In this document: in pieces, positions 1 through 6,204 of the stretch
How the letters are laid out: each line of letters opens with the position of its first letter
Numbering within the stretch: position 1 is the stretch's first letter
NCBI GenBank assembly: GCA_023427085.1
Contig: JAEZBO010000144.1
Coordinates: 1 to 11,168 of the forward strand
Direction: 5' to 3'
Length of the DNA: 11,168 nt
Origin: Pseudomonadota bacterium
GTDB taxonomy: Bacteria; Pseudomonadota; Gammaproteobacteria; Burkholderiales; Burkholderiaceae_B
Program-made: the position numbers and the translations under genes
The notes under the pieces: model-generated
The model's database searches: none
Seen by the model: only the letters and a program-made list of their open reading frames with translations
What the model was told of the DNA's origin: nothing

Positions 1-606
1 GGCCAGCTGGTGCTGGCCGACCACGACACCGTCGAGCTCAGCAACCTGCAGCGGCAGATCCTGCATGGCACCGATCGACTGGGCCAGCACAAGGCCGAGT
101 CCGGCCGGCGCTCCCTGCAGGCCATCAATCCGGACGTGCAGGTGCGCACGCAGCTGGCGCGCCTCGAAGGCGAGCTGCTGGACGCCGAGGTGGCCGGCTG
201 CGACGTGGTGCTCGACTGCACCGACAATTTCACCACCCGCCACGCCATCAACGCGGCCTGCGTGCGGCACCGCAAGCCGCTGGTCTCGGGGGCGGCGATC
301 CGTTTCGGCGGGCAGGTCAGCGTGTTCGATCTGCGCCAGCCCGATGCGCCGTGCTACCACTGCGTGTTCCCGGACACCGACGAGATCGACGAGGTCAACT
401 GCGCGACCATGGGTGTGTTCGCGCCGCTGGTGGGCATCATCGGCAGCATGCAGGCGGCCGAGGCGCTCAAGCTGCTGGCCGGCGTGGGCAGCAGCCTGAA
501 CGGCCGCATGCAGTGGCTGGACGTGCTGACCATGCAGTGGCGCAGCATGAAGGTCGCGCGCGATCCCGCTTGCGCGGTCTGCGGCGGCCGCCCGCCCGCG
601 GGCTGA
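1..606 (+). CDS. MoeB/ThiF-family E1-like adenylyltransferase (5' partial)
   Basis: This is the 3' part of an E1-like enzyme that adenylates the C-terminal glycine of a ubiquitin-like sulfur carrier (MoaD in molybdopterin synthesis or ThiS in thiamin synthesis). The frame is open from base 1 and gives 201 visible residues; the N-terminal Gly-rich ATP-binding loop is off the window. Visible family marks are the ATP-contacting SNLQRQ (residues 14-19), DCTDNFTTR (about 73-81), NCATMGVFAPLVG around Cys134, and two CxxC pairs, CYHC (118-121) and CAVC (191-194), which form the structural zinc site of MoeB and ThiF. MoeB and ThiF cannot be separated with confidence here. No carrier-protein gene lies within the window, so no symbol is given. 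It is convergent with the VOC gene, with 69 nt between the stops and no clear terminator. Confidence 0.9.
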   Translation, partial: GQLVLADHDTVELSNLQRQILHGTDRLGQHKAESGRRSLQAINPDVQVRTQLARLEGELLDAEVAGCDVVLDCTDNFTTRHAINAACVRHRKPLVSGAAIRFGGQVSVFDLRQPDAPCYHCVFPDTDEIDEVNCATMGVFAPLVGIIGSMQAAEALKLLAGVGSSLNGRMQWLDVLTMQWRSMKVARDPACAVCGGRPPAG

Positions 607-675
607 CGCGCCCGCCGGCATCACCCGCCTCGGGTCGGTCGCCGTGCCAGGCGCCGCGCCCGCGTCGAGCCGGCT

Positions 676-1164
676 TCAGCCAGGCTGGCCGCAACCGCCG
701 TCGGCGCCCGCCGCGGCCATGCGCCGCGCGATGTCGTCGGGGCTGAGATCCTCTTTATGCGTGGCGATCGACCAGCGATGGCCGAACGGATCCTCGAGCT
801 GGCCGTAGCGGTCGCCCCAGAACATGTCCTGCACTGGCATGATCTCGCGCCCGCCAGCCGCCAGCGCGCGCGCGAACACCGCATCGACGTCTTCGACGTA
901 TTGATGGATGAACACCGGCGAGCCCTTGAGCGCGCGGGCGCCCGGCATGCCCCATTCGGGCATCGCATCGGACAGCATCAGCGCCGAATCGCCGATGCGC
1001 ACCATCGCGTGCATGATGAGGCCATTCGGCGCCGGCAGCCGCGCCACTTCGACCGCGCCGAAGGCATGGGCGTAGTAGTCGATCGCCGCTGCCGCGCCTT
1101 CGCAGATCAGGTAGGGCGTGAGGGTGTGCATGTCGTCGGGCACGGCTGGGACGGCGTTGGCCAT
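676..1164 (-). CDS. VOC family (PhnB/glyoxalase-like) protein
   Basis: A 162-residue protein of the vicinal oxygen chelate superfamily, PhnB-like branch. The marks are the TPYLIC opening strand (16-21), MHAMVRIGDSALMLSDA (51-67), a D-DAVFARALAAGG helix (92-105), and the branch-typical FWGDRYGQLEDPFGHRW block (115-131) followed by SIATHKEDL. Members fold as paired beta-alpha-beta-beta-beta modules, and many have no proven substrate, so a specific reaction should not be assumed. The ATG at 1164 is supported by an AGGAG Shine-Dalgarno (1171-1175 on the plus strand) six bases upstream. The gene begins 37 nt after the DUF1428 stop on the same strand, so the two are probably co-transcribed. The last 15 or so residues (AAAGADGGCGQPG) are low complexity. 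Confidence 0.9.
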   Translation of the reverse strand: MANAVPAVPDDMHTLTPYLICEGAAAAIDYYAHAFGAVEVARLPAPNGLIMHAMVRIGDSALMLSDAMPEWGMPGARALKGSPVFIHQYVEDVDAVFARALAAGGREIMPVQDMFWGDRYGQLEDPFGHRWSIATHKEDLSPDDIARRMAAAGADGGCGQPG

Positions 1165-1170
1165 GGTGGG

Positions 1171-1175
1171 CTCCT
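1171..1175 (-). promoter_or_regulatory. Shine-Dalgarno of the VOC gene
   Basis: AGGAG on the minus strand, six bases before the ATG at 1164. It fixes the start of the VOC protein and shows that it has its own ribosome entry although it follows the DUF1428 gene closely. Confidence 0.75.
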
Positions 1176-1201
1176 GAATTCGCTGTAGGGGTGCGCCGCG
1201 C

Positions 1202-1558
1202 TCAGACGTGCACGAAGGTCTTGAAGCCGCCGCAGGACATGCGGGTGAAGTCGAACACCGAGCCGTCGCAGGCGTCCTTCAGGCGCGGGTCGTTCATGAC
1301 CGCCGCATTGATGCGGTCGCGCTCGGCGCGGTTGGCATAGACGATGTAGGCGAACACGGTCACCTCGCCGTCGCCGGTGCCGGCGGTCTGGGCCAGCGAG
1401 GTCATGCCCTCGACCACCATGTCGTCGCCCAGGCACTCGCGGTAGTCGAGCGCGCCGTATTCCTTCCAGATCTTGCCGGCCTTGGACGACATCTCGCGAT
1501 ACTTGTCGACGTTGTCGCGCGGGATCGAAAGCAGGAAACCGTCTACGTACTGTTCCAT
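1202..1558 (-). CDS. DUF1428 family protein
   Basis: A 118-residue protein that opens with MEQYVDGFLLSIP, the hallmark start of DUF1428 (YbaA-like) proteins, and continues with WKEYGALDYRECLGDD (31-46) and FAYIVYANRAERDRIN (69-84). The length is normal for the family. The family has a ferredoxin-like alpha/beta fold related to dimeric alpha-beta barrels; its biochemical role is not established to my knowledge. The ATG at 1558 is preceded by GGAG seven bases upstream. A longer open frame continues past this ATG into the antisense of the AraC gene, but it lacks family sequence and is not coding. It is the first gene of a two-gene unit with the VOC protein and is divergent from the AraC regulator, with paired direct repeats in the shared gap. 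That layout makes it the likely main target of that regulator. Confidence 0.9.
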   Translation of the reverse strand: MEQYVDGFLLSIPRDNVDKYREMSSKAGKIWKEYGALDYRECLGDDMVVEGMTSLAQTAGTGDGEVTVFAYIVYANRAERDRINAAVMNDPRLKDACDGSVFDFTRMSCGGFKTFVHV

Positions 1559-1665
1559 GATGTTCTCCGTGGCGGCCAGGGGCTGCCGGATGTGCCGCGC
1601 GGGCCGGTGGCGCGGGCGGCGGGGCTGAGGGCATGGCGCTACTGTAGCCAGACGCGCGGCCGGAC

Positions 1666-1671
1666 CGTATA
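1666..1671 (-). promoter_or_regulatory. candidate -10 box for the DUF1428-VOC unit
   Basis: TATACG on the minus strand (CGTATA on plus) is the best -10-like hexamer in the divergent gap. It has no good -35 at 17 bp, as would fit an activator-dependent promoter. The two 11-bp repeats lie just upstream of it (proximal copy 5 bp from the hexamer), about where an AraC-type activator would contact polymerase. The promoter call is an inference from position and resemblance only. Confidence 0.3.
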
Positions 1672-1676
1672 GGCGT

Positions 1677-1709
1677 TTGCGACAATCTTCGGGGTAGATT
1701 GCGACAATC
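1677..1709. promoter_or_regulatory. paired 11-bp direct repeats, likely AraC-type operator
   Basis: TTGCGACAATC occurs exactly at 1677-1687 and again at 1699-1709, 22 bp start to start, which places both copies on the same DNA face two helical turns apart. The core TTGCGACAA is itself a partial dyad (TTG-N3-CAA). Direct repeats at roughly two turns are the classic target of AraC-family proteins, and this pair sits between a GlxA-type AraC gene and the DUF1428-VOC unit. The repeat is seen directly; which protein binds it is inferred. Confidence 0.65.
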
Positions 1710-1729
1710 AACGGCGCTACTCTTGGGCC

Positions 1730-2728
1730 ATGGTCAAGATCGCCTTCCTGCTGCCCGAACAGGCCAACATCGCCACGCTCGAGAGCGCGCGCCAGGGGTT
1801 CCTGGCCGCCAATCAGTTTTTGCTGCGCCGCGGTCAGGCGGCTCGCTTCGACGTCACGCTGCTGGGCGTGCGCCCCCAGGTCGAGCTCGAAGGCGGCCGC
1901 ATCCAGGTGCGCGTCGATGCCTTGCTGGACGACGCGGGCGACATCGACATCGGCATCGCCCCGCCGCTGCTGGGCGAGATCCCCGACGCGGTGCGCGGCA
2001 ACGGCGTGCTGGTCGAATGGCTGCGGCATCACCACCAGCATGGCGGCGAGGTCGCCAGCCTGTGCGTCGGCGCCGCGCTGCCGGCGGCCGGCGGCCTGCT
2101 CGATGGCCAGCGCGCGGTGGTGCACTGGGCCGCGCAGAGCGACTACGGCCGGCTGTTTCCGAACGTGCATTGGGTCAGCGATAGGGTGGTGCTGGCCGGC
2201 AAGGGCATCTACACCAGCGGCGGCGCGTTCTCGGCCGCGCACCTGGTGCTGCACCTGATCGAACGTTACGCCGATCGGGATACCGCGATCTGGTGCGCCA
2301 AGTATTTCCAGCTCGACTGGAGCCGCCAGAGCCAGTTGCCGTTCGCGGTGTTCACCGGCCAGAAAACCCATGGCGACGTCACCGTGCGGTCCGTGCAGGA
2401 TCACATCGAAGGACGGTTCGCCGAGCGCATCACGGTCGAAGACCTGGCCGAGCGTTTCCTGCTGGGGCGGCGCACGCTCGAGCGGCGGTTCCGCCAGGCC
2501 ACCGGCAACAGCGTGCTCGAGTACCTGCAGCGGATCCGCGTCGAGGCCGCCAAGAAGCAGCTCGAGATCTCGCGCAAGACCGTCGCCGAGGTCATGTACG
2601 ACGTCGGCTACAGCGACACCAAGGCGTTTCGCGACGTGTTCAGCAAGTACAGCGGCCTGTCGCCGGTGGGTTACCGCGAACGCTACGGCAACGGCCAGGC
2701 CGGCGGCGCCGCGACGTCCGCCGACTGA
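1730..2728 (+). CDS. GlxA family transcriptional regulator (DJ-1/PfpI domain plus AraC-type HTH)
   Basis: A 332-residue regulator with two parts. Residues 3-190 form a DJ-1/PfpI (class I amidotransferase-like) domain, with Cys112 in SLCVGAALPAAGGLLDG at the nucleophile-elbow position and the typical TSGGAFSAAHLVLHLIERY helix (161-179). Residues 220-320 form the AraC DNA-binding domain with two helix-turn-helix units: ITVEDLAERFLLGRRTLERRF (233-253) and VAEVMYDVGYSDTKAFRDVF (284-303), ending SGLSPVGYRERY. In this family the DJ-1 domain is thought to sense a ligand rather than act as an enzyme; the ligand here is unknown. The ATG at 1730 has no clear Shine-Dalgarno. The gene is divergent from DUF1428-VOC across a gap with an operator-like repeat, so control of that unit and possibly of itself is likely. 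It ends 18 nt from the convergent GntR gene. Confidence 0.93.
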   Translation: MVKIAFLLPEQANIATLESARQGFLAANQFLLRRGQAARFDVTLLGVRPQVELEGGRIQVRVDALLDDAGDIDIGIAPPLLGEIPDAVRGNGVLVEWLRHHHQHGGEVASLCVGAALPAAGGLLDGQRAVVHWAAQSDYGRLFPNVHWVSDRVVLAGKGIYTSGGAFSAAHLVLHLIERYADRDTAIWCAKYFQLDWSRQSQLPFAVFTGQKTHGDVTVRSVQDHIEGRFAERITVEDLAERFLLGRRTLERRFRQATGNSVLEYLQRIRVEAAKKQLEISRKTVAEVMYDVGYSDTKAFRDVFSKYSGLSPVGYRERYGNGQAGGAATSAD

Positions 2729-2746
2729 GGGCTTGCGCTGGCCGCG

Positions 2747-3442
2747 CTAGAACAGGTGCCGGTTGGCGACCAGGTAAGCATCGCGCGACGGCGCCAGGTG
2801 CTCGCGGCACAAGGCCACCAGCATCTCGCGCTGGCCATCGCGCAAGGCCTCGATCATCTGCCAGTGCTCGTGCTGCGAACGGCTGCGATAGTCGGCCGAC
2901 ACCAGCGTCGGAAAACGCATCGGGTGGGTCTGGCGCGAATACTCCTCGATGGCCTTCTGCAGCACCGAGTTGCCGCACAGGCCGAACAGGGTCTGGTGAA
3001 ACGTATTGTTGGCATGGAACACCAGCCGCGGATTCTCGGCGCGTACCGCGATGTCGTGTTGCTCCTGCGCGGCGACCAGCCGTTGCAGATCGGCGGGCGC
3101 CGGCGGACAGGGCACGCCGCGCGCGGCCTCGGCCTCGAGCAGTTCGCGCATGGCATAGAGCTCGACGACCTCGCGTTCGGTGTACAGGCGCACCACCGTG
3201 CCAAGGTTCTTGCGCCGTTCGACCAGGCCCAGCCGCGCCAGCTCGGCCAGCACCTCGCGCACCACGTGGCGCTTCATGCCGAAGCGCGCCATCAGTTCGT
3301 CCTCGGTCAGGCGCGCGCCCGGCGCCAGCCGATTCAGCACGATGTCTTCCTCGACCGCCGCGACGGCGCTGGCCAGGTCGTGGTCGGCGCCGCTGTCCGA
3401 ACGATCGGATAACGGCCAGGACGGGGCGTCGGGCGTGTCCAT
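2747..3442 (-). CDS. GntR family transcriptional regulator, FCD subfamily
   Basis: A 231-residue regulator. Residues 24-90 form the GntR winged helix (APGARLTEDELMARFGMKRHVVREVLAELARLGLVERR, then the GTVVR wing), and 95-218 the all-helical FCD ligand domain (MRELLEAEAARG, FHANNTFHQTLFGLCGN, HEHWQMIEALRDG, LCREHL). Likely metal or effector contacts of the FCD pocket are Asn145 or Asn146, His149, His193 and His215; FCD proteins commonly bind small organic acids near such a site. The ATG at 3442 is preferred. A GTG at 3478 would add 12 Arg-rich residues, but neither start has a good Shine-Dalgarno. It is divergent from argB (292 nt) and convergent with the AraC gene. No adjacent catabolic operon identifies its target; the transporter-dehydrogenase pair 2.7 kb away is a possible but unproven one. 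Confidence 0.9.
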   Translation of the reverse strand: MDTPDAPSWPLSDRSDSGADHDLASAVAAVEEDIVLNRLAPGARLTEDELMARFGMKRHVVREVLAELARLGLVERRKNLGTVVRLYTEREVVELYAMRELLEAEAARGVPCPPAPADLQRLVAAQEQHDIAVRAENPRLVFHANNTFHQTLFGLCGNSVLQKAIEEYSRQTHPMRFPTLVSADYRSRSQHEHWQMIEALRDGQREMLVALCREHLAPSRDAYLVANRHLF

Positions 3443-3671
3443 GCCGATCAGAACGCGGGCACGATCGCGCCGTGGCACGGCTGCCGGACGACGGCCCGCC
3501 GCATGCGCGCCGGCCTGCCTGCGTCGATCCTGCTGACCTTGTCGTTGTCCATCGCTTGTTCGAGCCTCTCGCCTGTGCCCGCAAGATTACCGTATTGCGC
3601 CGCCGTGCCGACAGGGCAGGCAGCCGGGCAGGGATATCGGCGGCGGCGGACGGCCGGCGGGTCGGGCAGGC

Positions 3672-3677
3672 TACAAT
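3672..3677 (+). promoter_or_regulatory. candidate -10 box of argB
   Basis: TACAAT, five of six to the sigma-70 consensus, stands out in a GC-rich gap and lies 57 nt before the argB ATG. No convincing -35 is visible at 16-18 bp. The rest of the 292-nt gap between the GntR and argB starts holds no gene or repeat that I can support. Confidence 0.4.
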
Positions 3678-3734
3678 TTCGCATCGCCGCGGCCCTCCCG
3701 GCCGCATCCGACCCGCCACACAGCCAGGTTCGCC

Positions 3735-4652
3735 ATGACCACTGCAGAAGACGCATCCCTCGCAGACTCCCTCCGCGCGCTCTCGCCCGCCGTAAAGGCC
3801 GGCGTGTTGTCCGAGGCGCTGCCCTACATCCGCCGTTTCCACGGCAAGACCGTGGTGGTCAAGTACGGCGGCAACGCCATGACCGAAGAGCGCCTGCAGC
3901 GCAGCTTCGCGCACGACGTGGTGCTGCTCAAGCTGGTCGGCCTGAACCCGGTGGTGGTGCACGGCGGCGGCCCGCAGATCGACAGCGCGCTGAGCCGGCT
4001 GGGCAAGCAGGGCAACTTCCTGCAGGGCATGCGCGTCACCGACGCCGACACCATGGAAGTGGTCGAGTGGGTGCTGGGCGGCCAGGTCCAGCAGGACATC
4101 GTCATGATGATCAACGAGGCGGGCGGCAAGGCCGTCGGCCTGACCGGCAAGGACGGCGCGCTGATCCTGGCCGAGAAAAAGCTCATGGACGACAAGGAAA
4201 ACCCCGGCCAGAAGCTCGACATCGGCTTCGTCGGCGACGTCGTGCGCATCGAGCCGGCGGTCGTCAAGGCACTGCAGGACGACCAGTTCATTCCGGTCAT
4301 CTCGTCGATCGGCTATGGCGAGGACGGCCAAGCCTACAACATCAATGCCGACGTGGTCGCCGGCAAGATGGCCGAGGTGCTGGGCGCCGAAAAGCTCGTC
4401 ATGATGACCAACACGCCGGGCGTGCTGGACAAGAACGGCAAGCTGCTGACCGGCCTGACCGCGCAGAGCATCGACGAATTGTTCGCCGACGGCACGATCT
4501 CGGGCGGCATGCTGCCCAAGATCTCGTCGGCGCTCGATGCCGCCAAGAACGGCGTCAACTCGGTGCACGTCGTCGACGGCCGGGTGCCGCACTGCCTGTT
4601 GCTCGAGATCCTGACCAATCAGGGCGTCGGCACGATGATCCGGTCGCGCTGA
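3735..4652 (+). CDS. argB: acetylglutamate kinase
   Basis: N-acetyl-L-glutamate kinase phosphorylates the gamma-carboxyl of N-acetylglutamate with ATP, the second step of arginine synthesis, in the cytosol. The 305-residue protein shows the amino-acid-kinase marks: KYGGNAM (43-49, Lys43 phosphate contact), HGGGPQI (76-82), GMRVTD (98-103), LTGKDGALI, YNINADVVAGKMAEVLGAEKLV near residue 200, and GGMLPKI near 255. The helix before the kinase core (about residues 19-36, VLSEALPYIRRF) closely matches that of Pseudomonas NAGK, the arginine-inhibited hexameric type, so feedback inhibition by arginine is expected. The ATG at 3735 agrees with family length. Its stop overlaps the ATG of the next gene (TGATG), suggesting translational coupling. 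No other arg genes are in the window. Confidence 0.97.
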   Translation: MTTAEDASLADSLRALSPAVKAGVLSEALPYIRRFHGKTVVVKYGGNAMTEERLQRSFAHDVVLLKLVGLNPVVVHGGGPQIDSALSRLGKQGNFLQGMRVTDADTMEVVEWVLGGQVQQDIVMMINEAGGKAVGLTGKDGALILAEKKLMDDKENPGQKLDIGFVGDVVRIEPAVVKALQDDQFIPVISSIGYGEDGQAYNINADVVAGKMAEVLGAEKLVMMTNTPGVLDKNGKLLTGLTAQSIDELFADGTISGGMLPKISSALDAAKNGVNSVHVVDGRVPHCLLLEILTNQGVGTMIRSR

Positions 4653-5413
4653 TGGCGGGCACCCGCCTGCGCCGGCTGCACGGGCCGGCGGTGCGCCTGC
4701 TGCGCACCCGCCAGTCCGACAGTACGTCGGACCGCGCCCATCCCGTCTGGCTGTTCGACCTCGACAACACGCTGCACAACACCTCGCACGCGATCTTCGC
4801 GCGCATCAATGTCGGCATGACCGCCGCGGTGGCGCGCTCGCTGGGCGTCGATGACGACGAGGCCAACCGGCTGCGCTCCAAGTACTGGCACCGCTACGGC
4901 GCCACCGTGATCGGCATGCAGCGGCACCACGGCATCGACGTGCACGAGTTCCTGGCGCTCAGCCACGACTTCGATGTCGCGCCGCTGGTGCAGGCGCCCA
5001 AGGGCCTGCGGCAGATGCTGGCGCGCCTGCCGGGGCGCAAGGTGCTGGTCACCAACGCGCCGCTCGACTATGCCCGCGCGGTGCTCAAGCACCTGCGGCT
5101 GCAGCGCAGCTTCGACAGCCTGTGGGCCATCGAGCAGATGCGTATCCATGGCACCTTCCGGCCCAAGCCCTCGATCGCGCTGATGCGGCATGTGCTGGCG
5201 CGCGAAGGCATTCCGGCTTCGCGCGCGGTGCTGGTCGAAGACACGCTGAGCAATCTGCGCGGCGCGCGCGCGGTCGGTCTGCGCACCGTGCACGTGTTCC
5301 ACCCCGGCACGCCGTTCGCCAAGCTGCACCGGGGCCGCGCAGATTACGTGGACTTGCGGGTAAACTCGGTCGAGCACCTGCTCCAGCAGCGGCGTCCCCT
5401 GCGGCGGCGCTGA
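4652..5413 (+). CDS. pyrimidine 5'-nucleotidase-like HAD hydrolase
   Basis: A 253-residue haloacid dehalogenase superfamily phosphatase of the SDT1/pyrimidine 5'-nucleotidase type, expected to dephosphorylate nucleoside monophosphates in the cytosol. Motif I is FDLDNTLHNT with nucleophile Asp36 and acid/base Asp38; motif II is LVTNAP (Thr134, Asn135); Lys172 in FRPKPS is motif III; and VEDTLSNL (195-202) supplies the Mg-binding acids of motif IV. A helical cap lies between motifs I and II. The ATG overlaps the argB TGA, so translation is probably coupled. The first 30 residues are an Arg-rich stretch outside the HAD fold, longer than usual; a later start such as the GTG near 4691 cannot be excluded. 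Substrate preference is inferred from the family. Confidence 0.88.
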   Translation: MAGTRLRRLHGPAVRLLRTRQSDSTSDRAHPVWLFDLDNTLHNTSHAIFARINVGMTAAVARSLGVDDDEANRLRSKYWHRYGATVIGMQRHHGIDVHEFLALSHDFDVAPLVQAPKGLRQMLARLPGRKVLVTNAPLDYARAVLKHLRLQRSFDSLWAIEQMRIHGTFRPKPSIALMRHVLAREGIPASRAVLVEDTLSNLRGARAVGLRTVHVFHPGTPFAKLHRGRADYVDLRVNSVEHLLQQRRPLRRR

Positions 5414-5422
5414 TCGCAGCAT

Positions 5423-5441
5423 CGAGGCCTCGCGCATGCGC
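5423..5441. repeat. two adjoining 10-bp palindromes upstream of slmA
   Basis: CGAGGCCTCG (5423-5432) and GCGCATGCGC (5432-5441) are each perfect palindromes and share one base. The CGAGGC arm can also pair with GCCTCG at 5454-5459, giving an alternative hairpin. They lie in the 76-nt gap between the nucleotidase stop and the slmA start. In DNA this GC-rich such motifs arise by chance fairly often, so no function is claimed. Confidence 0.35.
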
Positions 5442-5489
5442 CCTCGTGCGGGTGCCTCGACTCGCAACCACAGGATCTCCCGCAACGCC

Positions 5490-6068
5490 ATGGCCAGCAA
5501 ACCCGGAGAACGACGCACCCAGATATTGCAGACCCTGGCAGAGATGCTCGAGCAGCCGCGCGCTGCCCGCATCACCACCGCGGCGCTGGCCGCGCGCATG
5601 CATATCTCCGAGGCCGCGCTGTATCGTCATTTCGCCAGCAAGGCGCAGATGTTCGAAGGGCTGATCGAATTCATCGAGACCAGCATCTTCACGCTGATCA
5701 ACCAGATCACCACGGCCGAGCAGCAGGGCCTGAACCAGGCGCGTGGCATTGCCCGCATGCTGCTGTCGTTCGCCGAGCGCAACCGCGGCATGACCCGGGT
5801 GCTGACCGGCGACGCGCTGGTCACCGAAGACCACCGGCTGCTCGACCGCATCAACCACGTCAACGATCGTATCGAGGCGTCGTTCAAACAATGCATACGT
5901 GTCGCGGTCAGCGACGGCGACCTGCCGGGCGACACCGACCTGGCTGCCTACGGCAGCCTGCTGACCCACTACGTGCTGGGCAGCTGGCTGCGCTACACCC
6001 AGAGCGGCTGGCGCGTGGCGCCCAGTGCCCATGCCGAGGCGCATCTGCGCGGCCTGCTGAGCAAATGA
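5490..6068 (+). CDS. slmA: nucleoid occlusion factor SlmA (TetR fold)
   Basis: A 192-residue TetR-type DNA-binding protein matching SlmA, which binds chromosomal sites and blocks FtsZ polymerisation over the nucleoid. Recognised stretches are RRTQILQTLAEMLE (8-21), the helix-turn-helix ITTAALAARMHISEAALYRHFASKAQMFEGLIEFIE (28-63), FAERNRGMTRVLTGDALV (94-111) and LLDRINHVNDRIEASFKQ (117-134); these line up segment for segment with E. coli SlmA (198 residues). The ATG at 5490 matches the family start; an in-frame ATG at 5436 would add 18 Arg-rich residues with no family match. Only a distant AGGA (5472-5475) resembles a ribosome site. It is probably read from the argB side, 76 nt after the nucleotidase. 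Confidence 0.93.
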   Translation: MASKPGERRTQILQTLAEMLEQPRAARITTAALAARMHISEAALYRHFASKAQMFEGLIEFIETSIFTLINQITTAEQQGLNQARGIARMLLSFAERNRGMTRVLTGDALVTEDHRLLDRINHVNDRIEASFKQCIRVAVSDGDLPGDTDLAAYGSLLTHYVLGSWLRYTQSGWRVAPSAHAEAHLRGLLSK

Positions 6069-6082
6069 CGATTCGATAGATC

Positions 6083-6114
6083 TGCATCAAACCGGCTTGG
6101 CCCGGACTGGTGCA
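6083..6114. promoter_or_regulatory. imperfect 32-bp dyad, candidate operator
   Basis: The arms are TGCA-T-CA-AA-CCGG (6083-6095) and CCGG-AC-TG-G-TGCA (6102-6114) around a 6-bp centre; 10 of 13 arm positions are symmetric. No T-run follows, so it is a poor terminator for slmA. It lies about 90 bp upstream of the transporter start, a plausible place for a regulator to act on the transporter-dehydrogenase pair. Binding is inferred. Confidence 0.4.
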
Positions 6115-6192
6115 CGATGAGGTAACGACGCTACGCGATGTTTCATCCAGCAGACGGCAACTGCCGCCCGCCTGCTTCGACGTGACTGCCAC

Positions 6193-6198
6193 AAGGAG
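6193..6198 (+). promoter_or_regulatory. Shine-Dalgarno deciding a TTG start
   Basis: AAGGAG stands six bases before the TTG at 6205. It is the strongest ribosome site in the window, and no ATG or GTG lies at a suitable distance in this frame, so it supports TTG as the real start of the transporter. Confidence 0.8.
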
Positions 6199-6204
6199 CC
6201 TGCC

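Noticed and set aside
607..675. Terminator between the convergent MoeB/ThiF-like and VOC genes
   Set aside because: Only short GC-rich self-complementary pieces, with no stem-loop followed by T residues.
1559..2404. Upstream extension of the DUF1428 frame to a 400-residue protein
   Set aside because: The family begins at the ATG at 1558 with a good GGAG; the extra part is antisense to the AraC gene and lacks homology to anything I recognise.
3448..3552. Short 34-codon minus-strand frame beginning MDNDKVSRIDAG upstream of the GntR gene
   Set aside because: No Shine-Dalgarno, no family match, and it overlaps the possible N-terminal extension of the regulator; not enough to call a gene or a frameshift.
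2640..4592. Very long open frame on the minus strand across the GntR gene and argB
   Set aside because: It is antisense to argB, which has unmistakable family motifs; the translation is His/Asp/Arg-rich, as expected from a shadow frame in GC-rich DNA, with no recognisable domain.
3503..4651. Upstream extension of the nucleotidase frame through argB
   Set aside because: It overlaps argB out of frame and its product is Arg/Gly-rich shadow sequence; the real start is the ATG in the argB stop.
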